Source: Chryseobacterium sp. PMSZPI (lineage in GTDB: Bacteria; Bacteroidota; Bacteroidia; Flavobacteriales; Weeksellaceae). Taken from it: a stretch of 64,000 nt of DNA. The notes below the pieces were generated by a model. The model was not told the DNA's origin. It did not search any database and worked only from the letters and a program-made list of their open reading frames with translations. Shown one piece after another: positions 17,319 through 25,691 of this stretch. Location: NCBI RefSeq assembly GCF_002835665.1, contig NZ_PIZV01000006.1, positions 62,001 through 126,000 of the forward strand, written 5' to 3'. The translations under genes and the position numbers were made by a program. Within the stretch, counting starts at the first letter, position 1; each line of letters begins with the position of its first letter.

Positions 17319-17480
17319 TCAGCAGCCATATATTGAGCATTTCCCTATTGACGGGCATATGATAACGGAATTGCAATTAAGAATGGTTGGCAAAAACCCT
17401 CCTTTTATCTTTTTTTGAGAATTTTTGTCTAAGAGAGCCACAGTCTCTTTTGAGAATTTTAAAGTTTTCTTTGTTTTCAT
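17319..17480 (-). CDS. Class I lanthipeptide precursor, 53 aa, four regular (S/T)xxxC motifs
   Basis: ATG at 17480, stop TGA at 17319, first gene of the operon. The leader (MKTKKTLKFSKETVALLDKN, ending KIKGG) is followed by a 25-residue core with Thr4/Cys8, Ser10/Cys14, Ser16/Cys20 and Ser21/Cys25, four consecutive (S/T)xxxC units ending at the C-terminal Cys. This is the most regular core of the set and predicts up to four non-overlapping rings of equal size. Confidence 0.85.
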   Translation of the reverse strand: MKTKKTLKFSKETVALLDKNSQKKIKGGFLPTILNCNSVIICPSIGKCSIYGC

Positions 17481-17860
17481 GGTGTGAATTATTTATAATT
17501 GATAATATTTATTTTTTAAAGTAAAATTTATCTAATATTCAACACATAATACTCACCAAACATTATCATAAACAAAATAAAATAGGGCTAAAAATTAGAC
17601 AATACCGCAAGCAACAAACTATGTTTAAACTAATAACAATTTTAATTGTCTTTTATTGAATATTGTAAAACTACACTGAATTATTTACTGCATTGTTATA
17701 ATTTAATATTTTTAAATTTCATAATTCCCACAAAAGAGAAATAATTAAAACAAATCATAAAAAAACAATATTTATTAATATTATTAATTAAAAAAATTAA
17801 GTAAATAAAAATTATATTATAAAAAACTAAGAATTAAATATTTTTTGAAAATAAAACAAA
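17481..17860. other. AT-rich region upstream of the lanthipeptide operon
   Basis: About 380 bases of very AT-rich sequence with no gene. It must hold the promoter of the precursor operon, but no exact TAnnTTTG match was found on the minus strand. No other structure stands out. Confidence 0.5.
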
Positions 17861-17893
17861 AAAAAGACTGATATAAATTATACCAGTCTTTGC
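17861..17893 (-). terminator. Terminator of the tssE-tssF-DUF3829 operon
   Basis: On the minus strand AAGACTG..TAT pairs with ATA..CAGTCTT and is followed by an eight-base T-run. Confidence 0.8.
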
Positions 17894-17911
17894 TATAAAT
17901 AAGAAAAAATT

Positions 17912-18841
17912 TTATCTCACAAAAGAATTATAAGAATTCAATACCGTTTCATAAGAAGAATCTATCTGTTGGATATCACCATTTGGTATCTTACCCGCTT
18001 CTTTAGAATCCCGGATTAGTTTTCTATAGGTATCTAAGAAATTAGAAGCATTTCTATTGAAGTTTTCAAACTGAGTCTTTTTAGATGAGTATTGTGGATC
18101 TTTCACATTAAAGTCTAATTTTGAATTTGCCTCTACCTTTTGGGCAAATTCATCATATTTTTTCTGAGCTTCTGCTTCATTAAATTTTCCTTCATATTGC
18201 CTACCCAGCAAATCGATAACCGAATCTAATGAATTCATCAGATTTTTGGAGGAAATGATATACTCCTTCATCGGATGATCTTTTAAAACAACCTCTTCAG
18301 CAGCATCTGTAGCAGGTTTTATCTTTGCCATAAGATTTTCTCCAGCAGTGAAGAAAGCATCAGCATCAGCATTAAGCTCTTTTTTAATTTGTTCTGCTTT
18401 AGCTCCTTTATCATCTTTATAATCTTCGGAATTTATATAAGATTTAAGTTCGTCAAACTTCTTCTCAATATTTTCTTTTTTTGTTTTATAAATTATAAAA
18501 TCTGCCTCAACACTTGCTTTGTCTTTTTTGAAACCGGATGGGATTTCCTTGATTTTTGCAAAAGTATAATCCATAGCATTCAATACAAGTGGCATCATGA
18601 GTACCTTCTCTCCTTTTGCTTTGGCAACAGCTGCATCTGCATATCTTAAAACTCCGTCTATATGTTTTGAAGTATTTTTATAAGAATCTATAAAATTATT
18701 ATTAAAATCAATAATAGCATTCGCTTCTGCTTCTCCACCCAGATTTAAAACAGCATTCCCTATTTTATCAGCACCTTTCTTACAGCTTACAGCTGTTACT
18801 GTCAAAGACAGAGTTATTGCCAATATCATAATCTTTCTCAT
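17912..18841 (-). CDS. DUF3829 family lipoprotein
   Basis: A 309-residue lipoprotein: hydrophobic signal to residue 19 and lipobox VSCKK with Cys20. The mature part is almost wholly helical and charged, with the DUF3829 features YxKTKKENIEKKFDELKSYI in the middle and a late helix around FENFNRNASNFLDTYRKLI. The family has no established function. It starts 25 bases after tssF on the same strand and ahead of a strong terminator, so it is probably co-transcribed with the T6SS baseplate genes. An envelope-side accessory role in T6SS is possible but inferred from position only. Confidence 0.85.
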   Translation of the reverse strand: MRKIMILAITLSLTVTAVSCKKGADKIGNAVLNLGGEAEANAIIDFNNNFIDSYKNTSKHIDGVLRYADAAVAKAKGEKVLMMPLVLNAMDYTFAKIKEIPSGFKKDKASVEADFIIYKTKKENIEKKFDELKSYINSEDYKDDKGAKAEQIKKELNADADAFFTAGENLMAKIKPATDAAEEVVLKDHPMKEYIISSKNLMNSLDSVIDLLGRQYEGKFNEAEAQKKYDEFAQKVEANSKLDFNVKDPQYSSKKTQFENFNRNASNFLDTYRKLIRDSKEAGKIPNGDIQQIDSSYETVLNSYNSFVR

Positions 18842-18866
18842 ATTTTTTCTTTTAAGGTTTCAATTT

Positions 18867-20750
18867 TTATAAGTCTTGAAAATCAACATCTTCATTGCTA
18901 ATTTTCACAATATATTCAATACCATCTATTGCTTTAACGATAATCTGATTTCTTAAAATATTAGACATATTTTCCCAATAAGCTCTTCCATAGAAAGAAT
19001 AATTCTGCGGAATGATCTCAACCTCAACAGTTCTTACAAATCCTTCTTTAGGTTTATTGCTGATCATCGTTCCTCTTCTTACTCTTACTTCTCTGATCTC
19101 ATCTTTCAAGATCATTCGGCAGTAATTTTTAACATCTTCAAGAGAAATAATCTTATCCCTTGTCGTTAATGCATATTTATAAGCCTGAATACTGTCTGTT
19201 CCTTTCTGCTCTTCAGCACCTCCCAATGTTTCGGTAAGCAAAACTACGGTTTGTGATTTTAATTGATTAGAAAGTTCAGTTCCCGGGCGCATATGGTTTG
19301 CTAATGTACAATGTGTCACCCAGAAGGAAGCATATGTGTGGTCTGTTTTTTCTACAGGTTCCATAATTACATAGTTCAGTTCCTGTCTGATATTCCTTTT
19401 GGCATTATTTACTTTTTGTACCATAGACTTCATCTTATCAGACATTTCACTCAGAACTCCTTTTACATTATCTCTGTTTAAAAGAGAAAATGCTGCAATT
19501 TCATCCCTTGTAAGTTCCAGAACGTTAGCAATCATATCGACTGCATTTCTACTTGTAAAACGTTCCATTCCTCCCTTTCTTACTGTATATAATCCTTTTT
19601 TCAAATCATCGGCAGGGGTAAAAGGGATTTCACTATATTTTCTTCCATCTCCATCCTGAACCTCATCTACATATAGAAAATGTTCTCCTTCATCCGTTAC
19701 CAACGGAATATTATTTCCCATAATATCCAGGCTGTATTCTGTTTTTTTCCAACCTCTGTTATAGATAGGGAAAGCATTCAATACAAATGAAAAATTATCA
19801 AGGATTTCGGCAGAAAACTGTGGCGGGAATTCAAACGTAAGCCATAAGTACGGTTTATTTTCTATATATTTTACAATTTCTTCTTTCCCGGCAAGGAAAT
19901 CAAGATTCTGAGGCAGTTGACCGGGTTCGGAAAACAAACTTTGAGAAATTCCCGTCACTTCAATAAATTTATGACGGTAGATGCTCTTGATATCTTCAAT
20001 CACTTTATTTCGAATAGACTGTTCACGGAACATCTGCTCATAGCCATCTGAATGATTTTCGGTAAGATAACTTAATCCCTCCCTTACAAATAACGGATTT
20101 CCATTGCTGGAAACAGTGATATATGGTAATAGTTTATAGACGAAATCCAAATGTTCGAAAGCCGGATTGGAGCAAAATATGCTTAAATATTTCGGAAAAT
20201 TTTCACTTACATATTGGTTGACATCTACTCCTACCGTAATCTTTCTGTAGTCTTCGGGTCTTCCCTGAAATCTTGCAATAGGAATTTTATTGAATCTGTC
20301 GTCAATACTATAGCAAGTATTTCCTACAAACATAATGGACGTATGTACTTTATTGATTCTTACATTTCCTATCGGAGTAAAGGGGATATTAACCTGTTTA
20401 TCCGATTCTGATTTAACCGTTGAAGTCATTTGTTTACGAAAGAAAAACTCCGTATGCTCCAATAAAATTTCGGAGGACTCATAAGGCTGTGTAAAAGCAA
20501 CCGCATGGGCAGGAATAGGATGAGTATAAATTGACGGCGTAAGAAGTTTTGCCAGTTTTTCTAAAATTCGGGCATTAACCGTCTGTATTTCGTTATTCGC
20601 TTTAAAAACTTCTGTACTGAATGCATCAATCAACAATTTTACAAAAGGATCTAAAGATTGTGGACTCTTTAATCCCCAAACTTTAGTGGCATTCTGAAGC
20701 ATCCTGGCTTTTACAGATTCTTTGGAATAAATATTCTGGTCTAAATTCAT
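18867..20750 (-). CDS. tssF: Type VI secretion system baseplate subunit TssF
   Basis: A 627-residue TssF homologue of the Bacteroidetes (subtype iii) T6SS. TssF forms the baseplate wedge with TssG and TssE, on which the sheath and Hcp tube are built. Family features include the N-terminal helix followed by FVKLLIDAFSTEV, then LEKLAKLLTP and HPIPAHAVAFTQP (about 40-90), and a late block VLLTETLGGAEEQKGTDSI. The gene lies 22 bases downstream of tssE. No tssG, tssK or sheath genes are adjacent; they must be elsewhere. Confidence 0.88.
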   Translation of the reverse strand: MNLDQNIYSKESVKARMLQNATKVWGLKSPQSLDPFVKLLIDAFSTEVFKANNEIQTVNARILEKLAKLLTPSIYTHPIPAHAVAFTQPYESSEILLEHTEFFFRKQMTSTVKSESDKQVNIPFTPIGNVRINKVHTSIMFVGNTCYSIDDRFNKIPIARFQGRPEDYRKITVGVDVNQYVSENFPKYLSIFCSNPAFEHLDFVYKLLPYITVSSNGNPLFVREGLSYLTENHSDGYEQMFREQSIRNKVIEDIKSIYRHKFIEVTGISQSLFSEPGQLPQNLDFLAGKEEIVKYIENKPYLWLTFEFPPQFSAEILDNFSFVLNAFPIYNRGWKKTEYSLDIMGNNIPLVTDEGEHFLYVDEVQDGDGRKYSEIPFTPADDLKKGLYTVRKGGMERFTSRNAVDMIANVLELTRDEIAAFSLLNRDNVKGVLSEMSDKMKSMVQKVNNAKRNIRQELNYVIMEPVEKTDHTYASFWVTHCTLANHMRPGTELSNQLKSQTVVLLTETLGGAEEQKGTDSIQAYKYALTTRDKIISLEDVKNYCRMILKDEIREVRVRRGTMISNKPKEGFVRTVEVEIIPQNYSFYGRAYWENMSNILRNQIIVKAIDGIEYIVKISNEDVDFQDL

Positions 20751-20772
20751 AATTTTTTTTCGTGGTTATACA

Positions 20773-21213
20773 TTAATCAATAGACATCGGACTTAGGAAC
20801 AGTTCTGTTGAAAAACTGAAACGTTCTCCTGTTGCCTCCATTTTTGCATTGATGGCAATTCTTACTTTCTTTTTGATTTCTGTGTGTTCTTTCGTGTCGT
20901 AACTGTGTTCTACGAATTGGATGTGGGCATCAATCTGCGGCTGTACAATTCGAGGTTCGTATTCCTGGATTTGTCTTTTAAGGCTTTTGATAAAAACACT
21001 TTCCCAAATGGCACTCGTCACTCCGTTATCAAATTCGAGATTCCAAACATCATTTCCATAGTTTTCATCATATCTGTTCTCCCCTTTTTTGGTAGTGATC
21101 AGCAACATAATATTGTGGGCAATACTCTCTCCCATATCGCAGGTATCGATACTTCCGCCTTCAGTCATTAAAGTAGATGGTACAAAAGGCATTCTGTAAT
21201 TTGGTGTATCCAT
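20773..21213 (-). CDS. tssE: Type VI secretion baseplate protein TssE (GPW/gp25 family)
   Basis: I chose the ATG at 21213, giving 146 residues beginning MDTPNYRMPFVPSTLM, because the 41-codon extension further upstream is unlike the family. The gp25 pattern is clear: ESIAHNIMLLITTKKGENRY, DENYGNDVWNLEFDNG, then SLKRQIQEYEPRI. gp25/TssE is the lysozyme-like-fold baseplate component that anchors sheath assembly. It is the first gene of a three-gene operon with tssF and the DUF3829 lipoprotein. Confidence 0.88.
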   Translation of the reverse strand: MDTPNYRMPFVPSTLMTEGGSIDTCDMGESIAHNIMLLITTKKGENRYDENYGNDVWNLEFDNGVTSAIWESVFIKSLKRQIQEYEPRIVQPQIDAHIQFVEHSYDTKEHTEIKKKVRIAINAKMEATGERFSFSTELFLSPMSID

Positions 21214-21436
21214 AGTCAACTTCTTATTTTTTACTTCATGGTCATGTTTACTTAAAAACGAAATACCAAAATACACATTTTCACTAAATAATTGCCATAA
21301 TAAAGAAAAATATTCTTCAAAATTTAGGGCCTTCAAACTGAATTGAAAGCCCTAAGCATTTAAAAAGTATACATTTACTAAATAAGATTTTCCTGTATTA
21401 GTTTAAGTACTTTTATAACCTTTATAAGATGATAAC

Positions 21437-22188
21437 TTAATTGATAGGTTTAGTGAAAATCTGAGCAGACATCGCTCCACGTCCCCAATTGAAATTAGGC
21501 GCAGGTGCTTCGGCAAACATCCCAAAAGTAATGGTGCTTAATGCACTATTATTCCCTTCTATATAATCATCTACTTTATAAGTAACATTCATCGGAGTAC
21601 TTCCTGTATTAGAAACAACATCTATAGCAAAGCCAGCTATAGGTACCCCCAGGGCACCAACTCCACCAGTACCTCCATTATAAGAACCCGGAACTGTATA
21701 TTTACGAGATCCCATCTCTAATTCCGTATCAGTTCCACTGTTCACAGATTTATATAAAGTACAGCCAATATAACCAATGGTATTAGCCGTAGCATTAGAA
21801 TGTCTTACCGGCATGTTATAATTAACTACAATCTGGGCTTGCGTATTCGCAGGAATAGTAACAGGAATACTAAAGTTTAAATTTACTCTCCCTCCTCCTA
21901 TTGAACTTGATACAGGTGTTGCAAGTACTGCATACATATTATCTGAAAACTGCCAGGGAGCAGCTATAGTACTGTTTGTAATAAACCCAAGATTCCCGTT
22001 TCCATCTGCATAACTTTTCGGTTATACTGTAGGGTTAATGCATTGGTATTGATGTCTGTCATTGTACGTACTCTTGCATTTCCATTAACATCCAGAGCTT
22101 GTGTCGGGACAGGCGTATTAATTCCTACTTGTGCACATACTGGTAGCCCTAAACCAGAGCAAATCATTATAAAAATTCTTTTTTTCAT
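21437..22188 (-). pseudogene. Frameshifted secreted protein with repeat-type N-terminus
   Basis: Two frames belong together. From ATG 22188 the frame encodes a signal peptide (cleavage after VCAQ) and the common Bacteroidetes opening VGINTPVPTQALDVNG, reaching LQYNRK near 22018. It then goes off frame at a run of four A (minus strand, 22015-22018). Adding one A there continues as SYADGNGNLGFITNST and joins the second frame, which ends at 21437; the total length of 752 bases is one short of a multiple of three. The restored protein would be 250 residues. This is either a true inactivating frameshift or a homopolymer sequencing error. Confidence 0.85.
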
Positions 22189-22289
22189 AATATTAAATTT
22201 TATTTATTAAGTTGGTAAGTCTAAAACACAAAATAACCATCTTAATACATCATATCAAATATTTTTCATGAAAAAAATTCAATATTTTA

Positions 22290-23699
22290 TTAATCTGTTT
22301 TTTTTATGTTGATGAAATAATACACGGGAAGGCCCAGCAAAACCATTACAAATCCAGGCCATGTATATTGTTGTTTATAAATCAAAAGTAAGATACAGAA
22401 TACTGTTCCAATGATTAAATAAATAATTGGTGTCACGGGATAAAGCCATGTTTTATAAGGTCTTTCCAAATCAGGTTGTTTTACTCTTAAATATATCACT
22501 CCAAAAACAGTAATCATATAGAACAAAACGATTACAAAAGAAATCATATCCAGCAGATTTCCATACTGACCGCTCAGACAAAGGATAGAAGCCCAAACTC
22601 CCTGCATCCATAATGCATTTTCGGGTACTTCATTTTTATTGTTTTTAATAGCCGATGTAAAGAACATTCCATCCTTAGCCATGGTTTGAAAAACTCTTGC
22701 TCCTGCCAGAATTAATCCGTTATCGCATCCAAATGTGGAAATCATAACCAATAAAGCGATGATAATTGTCCCTGCACTTCCAAAAATGTTTTGTGATGCT
22801 GCTACTGCCACTCTGTCATTGGCTGCAAAAGCAATACCATCGCGGTCAAGAGCATTTAAATACACAAAATTTACGGCGATATACAGAATCATTACCGCAG
22901 AAGTACCATAGATCATGGATTTTACAATATTTCTTTTTGGATTCTCAACTTCCCCGGAAACAAATGTTACGCTTTCCCAAGCTACAGAACTGAAAACAGA
23001 GCCTACCATTGCCGCTGCAATACCACCTAATAGTGTCATTCCTCCGATAGGTTGCCAGCCTTCTTTAAGAAAACTTCCGTCTATTCCCTTTTTAAGATTA
23101 TTAAATGAATCCAGGCCAAAGTTGAAGTTTTCCGACATATGCGAGAAGTCCACTAATATAAATCCTAATGCTATAAGACCTAATAGCGCTATAATCTTAG
23201 ATCCGGTAAATATATTTTGAAGGATCTTTCCACTTTGAACACCTCTGGTATTAATATAGGTAAGCAAAAGAATCACAAAAATCGCTAAAATTTGAATCCA
23301 TGTAATTTTGAATTCCCCGCTTTGAAAAATAGGTGCCGCATCGTTAAGTGACGGGATCAGATATGCTGTAAACTTACCAAAGGCCATAGCCACTGCAGCA
23401 ATTGTTCCTGTTTGAATTACTGTAAACAATCCCCATCCGTAAAGAAATCCCATCTTTTTTCCAAAAATTTCTTTCAGATAAGTGTACTGTCCACCGGCTT
23501 TGGGAAACAGAGCAGATAACTCTCCATAGCTTATCGCCGCAGCCACGGTCATAATTCCTGTGATAATCCAAACAACAATAAGCCAGAATCCGGATCCCAG
23601 ATTTCTCATCATGTCAGCACTTACAATGAAGATCCCGCTTCCAATCATGGACCCCATCACAAGCATAATAGCGTCCCAAAGTTTCAGTTTTTTTTGCAT
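22290..23699 (-). CDS. APC family amino acid permease
   Basis: A 469-residue membrane protein with about twelve hydrophobic segments. The APC/LAT signature is at the N-terminus: KLKLWDAIMLVMGSMIGSGI, the GSGI substrate-binding turn of TM1. FPKAGGQYTYLKEIFGKKMG in the loop after TM2 and SSVAWESVTFVSGEVENPKR in the TM6 region are also diagnostic. I chose the ATG at 23699; the frame extends two codons further to a TTG. It is a single gene with a TATATTTG element 17 bases upstream of the start. The transported amino acid cannot be told. Confidence 0.93.
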   Translation of the reverse strand: MQKKLKLWDAIMLVMGSMIGSGIFIVSADMMRNLGSGFWLIVVWIITGIMTVAAAISYGELSALFPKAGGQYTYLKEIFGKKMGFLYGWGLFTVIQTGTIAAVAMAFGKFTAYLIPSLNDAAPIFQSGEFKITWIQILAIFVILLLTYINTRGVQSGKILQNIFTGSKIIALLGLIALGFILVDFSHMSENFNFGLDSFNNLKKGIDGSFLKEGWQPIGGMTLLGGIAAAMVGSVFSSVAWESVTFVSGEVENPKRNIVKSMIYGTSAVMILYIAVNFVYLNALDRDGIAFAANDRVAVAASQNIFGSAGTIIIALLVMISTFGCDNGLILAGARVFQTMAKDGMFFTSAIKNNKNEVPENALWMQGVWASILCLSGQYGNLLDMISFVIVLFYMITVFGVIYLRVKQPDLERPYKTWLYPVTPIIYLIIGTVFCILLLIYKQQYTWPGFVMVLLGLPVYYFINIKKTD

Positions 23700-23715
23700 A
23701 GTCAAGTATAGATTT

Positions 23716-23723
23716 CAAATATA
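23716..23723 (-). promoter_or_regulatory. Putative -7 element of the permease gene
   Basis: The minus strand reads TATATTTG, 17 bases upstream of the permease ATG, implying a very short leader. Confidence 0.45.
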
Positions 23724-23817
23724 AACAAATATGGCTTTCATTTTAAATTTTGTTGAAAATTCCTAAAACACCATGTTTATTATTAATTTTATCGATTTAT
23801 GATTCAATTTTAATTAG

Positions 23818-23825
23818 TACTTTTG
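23818..23825 (+). promoter_or_regulatory. Putative -7 element of the DUF4920 gene
   Basis: TACTTTTG, an exact TAnnTTTG match 15 bases before the ATG at 23841. It overlaps the alternative upstream start at 23823 and so argues against it. Confidence 0.5.
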
Positions 23826-23840
23826 AGAAAAATAATAAAA

Positions 23841-24356
23841 ATGAAATTCAAAGCTATACTATTTGCAACTGCAGTAAGTGTTTCTACTTTAGCTTTTGCA
23901 CAGGAAACATCACAAAAGAAATTTTCACCACCGGCAGGAAATGCTATTGTAGGTGACACTTATGGAGCCGGAGTTTCTTCCACTGCTGAATCTAAAGCCA
24001 TTACCGTTGAAAAATTAGGAAAAAAACTTAAAAAAGAAAATAAAAAGCTGGAAAATATAGCCATCAAAGGAAAAGTAACAGATGTATGCGATAAAAAAGG
24101 ATGTTGGCTGACCATTCAAACGGAAGATAATTCCCAGTTTTTTGTAAAAATGAAAGATTATGCCTTCTTTGTTCCTACTGCTTTAAAAGGGAAAAATGTA
24201 GTATTGGAAGGAAATGCAGAACGAAAAGTAACTTCTGTGGATGAGCAAAAACATTATGCAGAAGATGCGAAGAAACCTCAGTCTGAAATTGACGCCATCA
24301 ACCAACCTAAGGAGGAAATCAGATTTTTAGCAAGTGGGATTAAGGTCGTAAATTAA
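23841..24356 (+). CDS. DUF4920 domain-containing secreted protein
   Basis: A 171-residue exported protein with a signal peptide (KFKAILFATAVSVSTLAFAQ). The DUF4920 core follows: AIVGDTYGAGV, then IKGKVTDVCDKKGCWLTIQT with the conserved Cys pair, then MKDYAFFVPTALKGKNVVLEG. The family is an OB-like fold with a conserved DVCxKxGCW motif that may bind metal or a cofactor; no function is established. The start at 23841 is preferred because the promoter-like element overlaps the upstream ATG. It is a single gene closed by the hairpin at 24520-24550. Confidence 0.88.
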   Translation: MKFKAILFATAVSVSTLAFAQETSQKKFSPPAGNAIVGDTYGAGVSSTAESKAITVEKLGKKLKKENKKLENIAIKGKVTDVCDKKGCWLTIQTEDNSQFFVKMKDYAFFVPTALKGKNVVLEGNAERKVTSVDEQKHYAEDAKKPQSEIDAINQPKEEIRFLASGIKVVN

Positions 24357-24519
24357 GGCGTTTTGCCAAATTGAAGAGAATATTAATATCTCTCGCAGAT
24401 GCTGCAGATTATGCAAATCTTAACTATTGAGAAAAAGATAAATCTGCATCTATTCCTTTTTGGATGAATGTAACCTATCTTTTTAAATTGATCTTTATTC
24501 TTAGAAATAGATAAAAAGT

Positions 24520-24550
24520 AATTTCGGCAGCCCTTTGGGCTGCCGAAATT
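24520..24550. terminator. Strong bidirectional terminator
   Basis: AATTTCGGCAGCCC (24520-24533) and GGGCTGCCGAAATT (24537-24550) form a perfect 14-bp stem with a TTT loop, placed between convergent genes with A- and T-runs at its outer sides. Confidence 0.92.
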
Positions 24551-24551
24551 T

Positions 24552-25661
24552 TTAATCTTCTATTTTAAACTCTACTACAGCGTCCAGTTTTGGATATTTA
24601 GTGGCAGAAACAAATTTCTTTCCGGTACAATCTATCTCCAGCCATCCTTTTCTTTTTTTCACATCTCCTACTTCCATGACAAAAGGAATAAAAGAAATCT
24701 CCTCCTTCCCTTCTTCTTTGATCTCTCTATATTGTACAGCAATGTCCAAAATGCATTCATGATCCGTGTTCAGTTTTACATTTCTGTATACTATATCATA
24801 ATGGGTTTCCTTATTCTCAGGAATATCAGGATAAGTTTCCCATCCTGTAGTATCGGAATTTAACTCGCTGATCGCTTTCAATGCATAATAAAGGGCAATT
24901 GTGTAATACTTTCTTGTTCCTTTTCTAGTGTAGTCATCTACAAAGTGTCCTCCTTCAAATAAAATGGTAGGCATTCCTGCTTTTATAAAATTATCCCCGG
25001 TAGATGTCGGATAAAATTCATCCGAATATCTTCCGATTTGATTAGGAATCATTTCCTTTAAATGGGTATAAATATTTCCAATAACCGCCATACATTTTTT
25101 TCTATTTTCAGTTATTGTACGTTCCACGTTTTCAGAAGGGGCCAAAAAAGAAAGTGTTGCCGGATGAATACCATCAGTTGTAAAAATAGTTCTTTGTTCA
25201 TGCAAATTCAATGCATAATCATATTTTTTGGAAGCAGCAGCGTGTTTAAGAAATTTAATCTCCGTGCTTGCTTCATTATGAAAGTCTCTATTAAGATCTA
25301 TATCCACAGCATTCAATCTGGTCCATCTTTCCGATCCGTCAGGATTTAGCATAAATATAAAATCTAATCTAATTTTCCTGAACAAGTCATCTTTCATTTG
25401 AGGAGCTTTATCCAGGCTTATTAAAAGATCAAGCATCGCATGAGTCGCGTTAGATTCATTACCATGCATTTGAGACCAGGCTAATACTTGAATATTTCCG
25501 GTACCGATACTTAATCGATAAATCGGTTTCTCTAAATATGATTTTCCGATCTCTTGAATATAATCGCTGAGATTCTCCTGTAGATAAGAAAATAATTTTT
25601 CAGGGGAAATATAACGATTTGAGAAATTAGGGTTTTGAGAGTAGATCTGTTCAAAATTCAT
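24552..25661 (-). CDS. M14 family zinc carboxypeptidase-like protein
   Basis: A 369-residue metallopeptidase of the M14 family. The zinc ligands fit QMHGNES (His66 and Glu69) and NLHEQR (His154). The substrate-binding block MLNPDGSERWTRLNAVDIDLNRDF is typical of M14 enzymes. No signal peptide is seen, so it is probably cytoplasmic. The C-terminal ~90 residues form an extra beta-rich domain. The gene is single, with TAAATTTG 23 bases upstream of its ATG. The peptide or amide substrate is not evident. Confidence 0.87.
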   Translation of the reverse strand: MNFEQIYSQNPNFSNRYISPEKLFSYLQENLSDYIQEIGKSYLEKPIYRLSIGTGNIQVLAWSQMHGNESNATHAMLDLLISLDKAPQMKDDLFRKIRLDFIFMLNPDGSERWTRLNAVDIDLNRDFHNEASTEIKFLKHAAASKKYDYALNLHEQRTIFTTDGIHPATLSFLAPSENVERTITENRKKCMAVIGNIYTHLKEMIPNQIGRYSDEFYPTSTGDNFIKAGMPTILFEGGHFVDDYTRKGTRKYYTIALYYALKAISELNSDTTGWETYPDIPENKETHYDIVYRNVKLNTDHECILDIAVQYREIKEEGKEEISFIPFVMEVGDVKKRKGWLEIDCTGKKFVSATKYPKLDAVVEFKIED

Positions 25662-25683
25662 TTTGGGAATAATTTACAAGAAT

Positions 25684-25691
25684 CAAATTTA
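25684..25691 (-). promoter_or_regulatory. Putative -7 element of the M14 peptidase gene
   Basis: The minus strand reads TAAATTTG, matching TAnnTTTG, 23 bases upstream of the ATG. Confidence 0.45.

Noticed and set aside
16601..17480. Repeated leaders and spacers as a possible CRISPR-like array
   Set aside because: The repeats are coding leaders and a 238-bp tandem duplication, not short repeats with unique spacers, and no cas genes are present.
24381..24470. Degenerate GCAGATT/AATCTGC inverted sequence after the DUF4920 gene
   Set aside because: It resembles CAGATT-type repeats near 51.2 and 51.6 kb, but the match is loose and no boundaries can be set.
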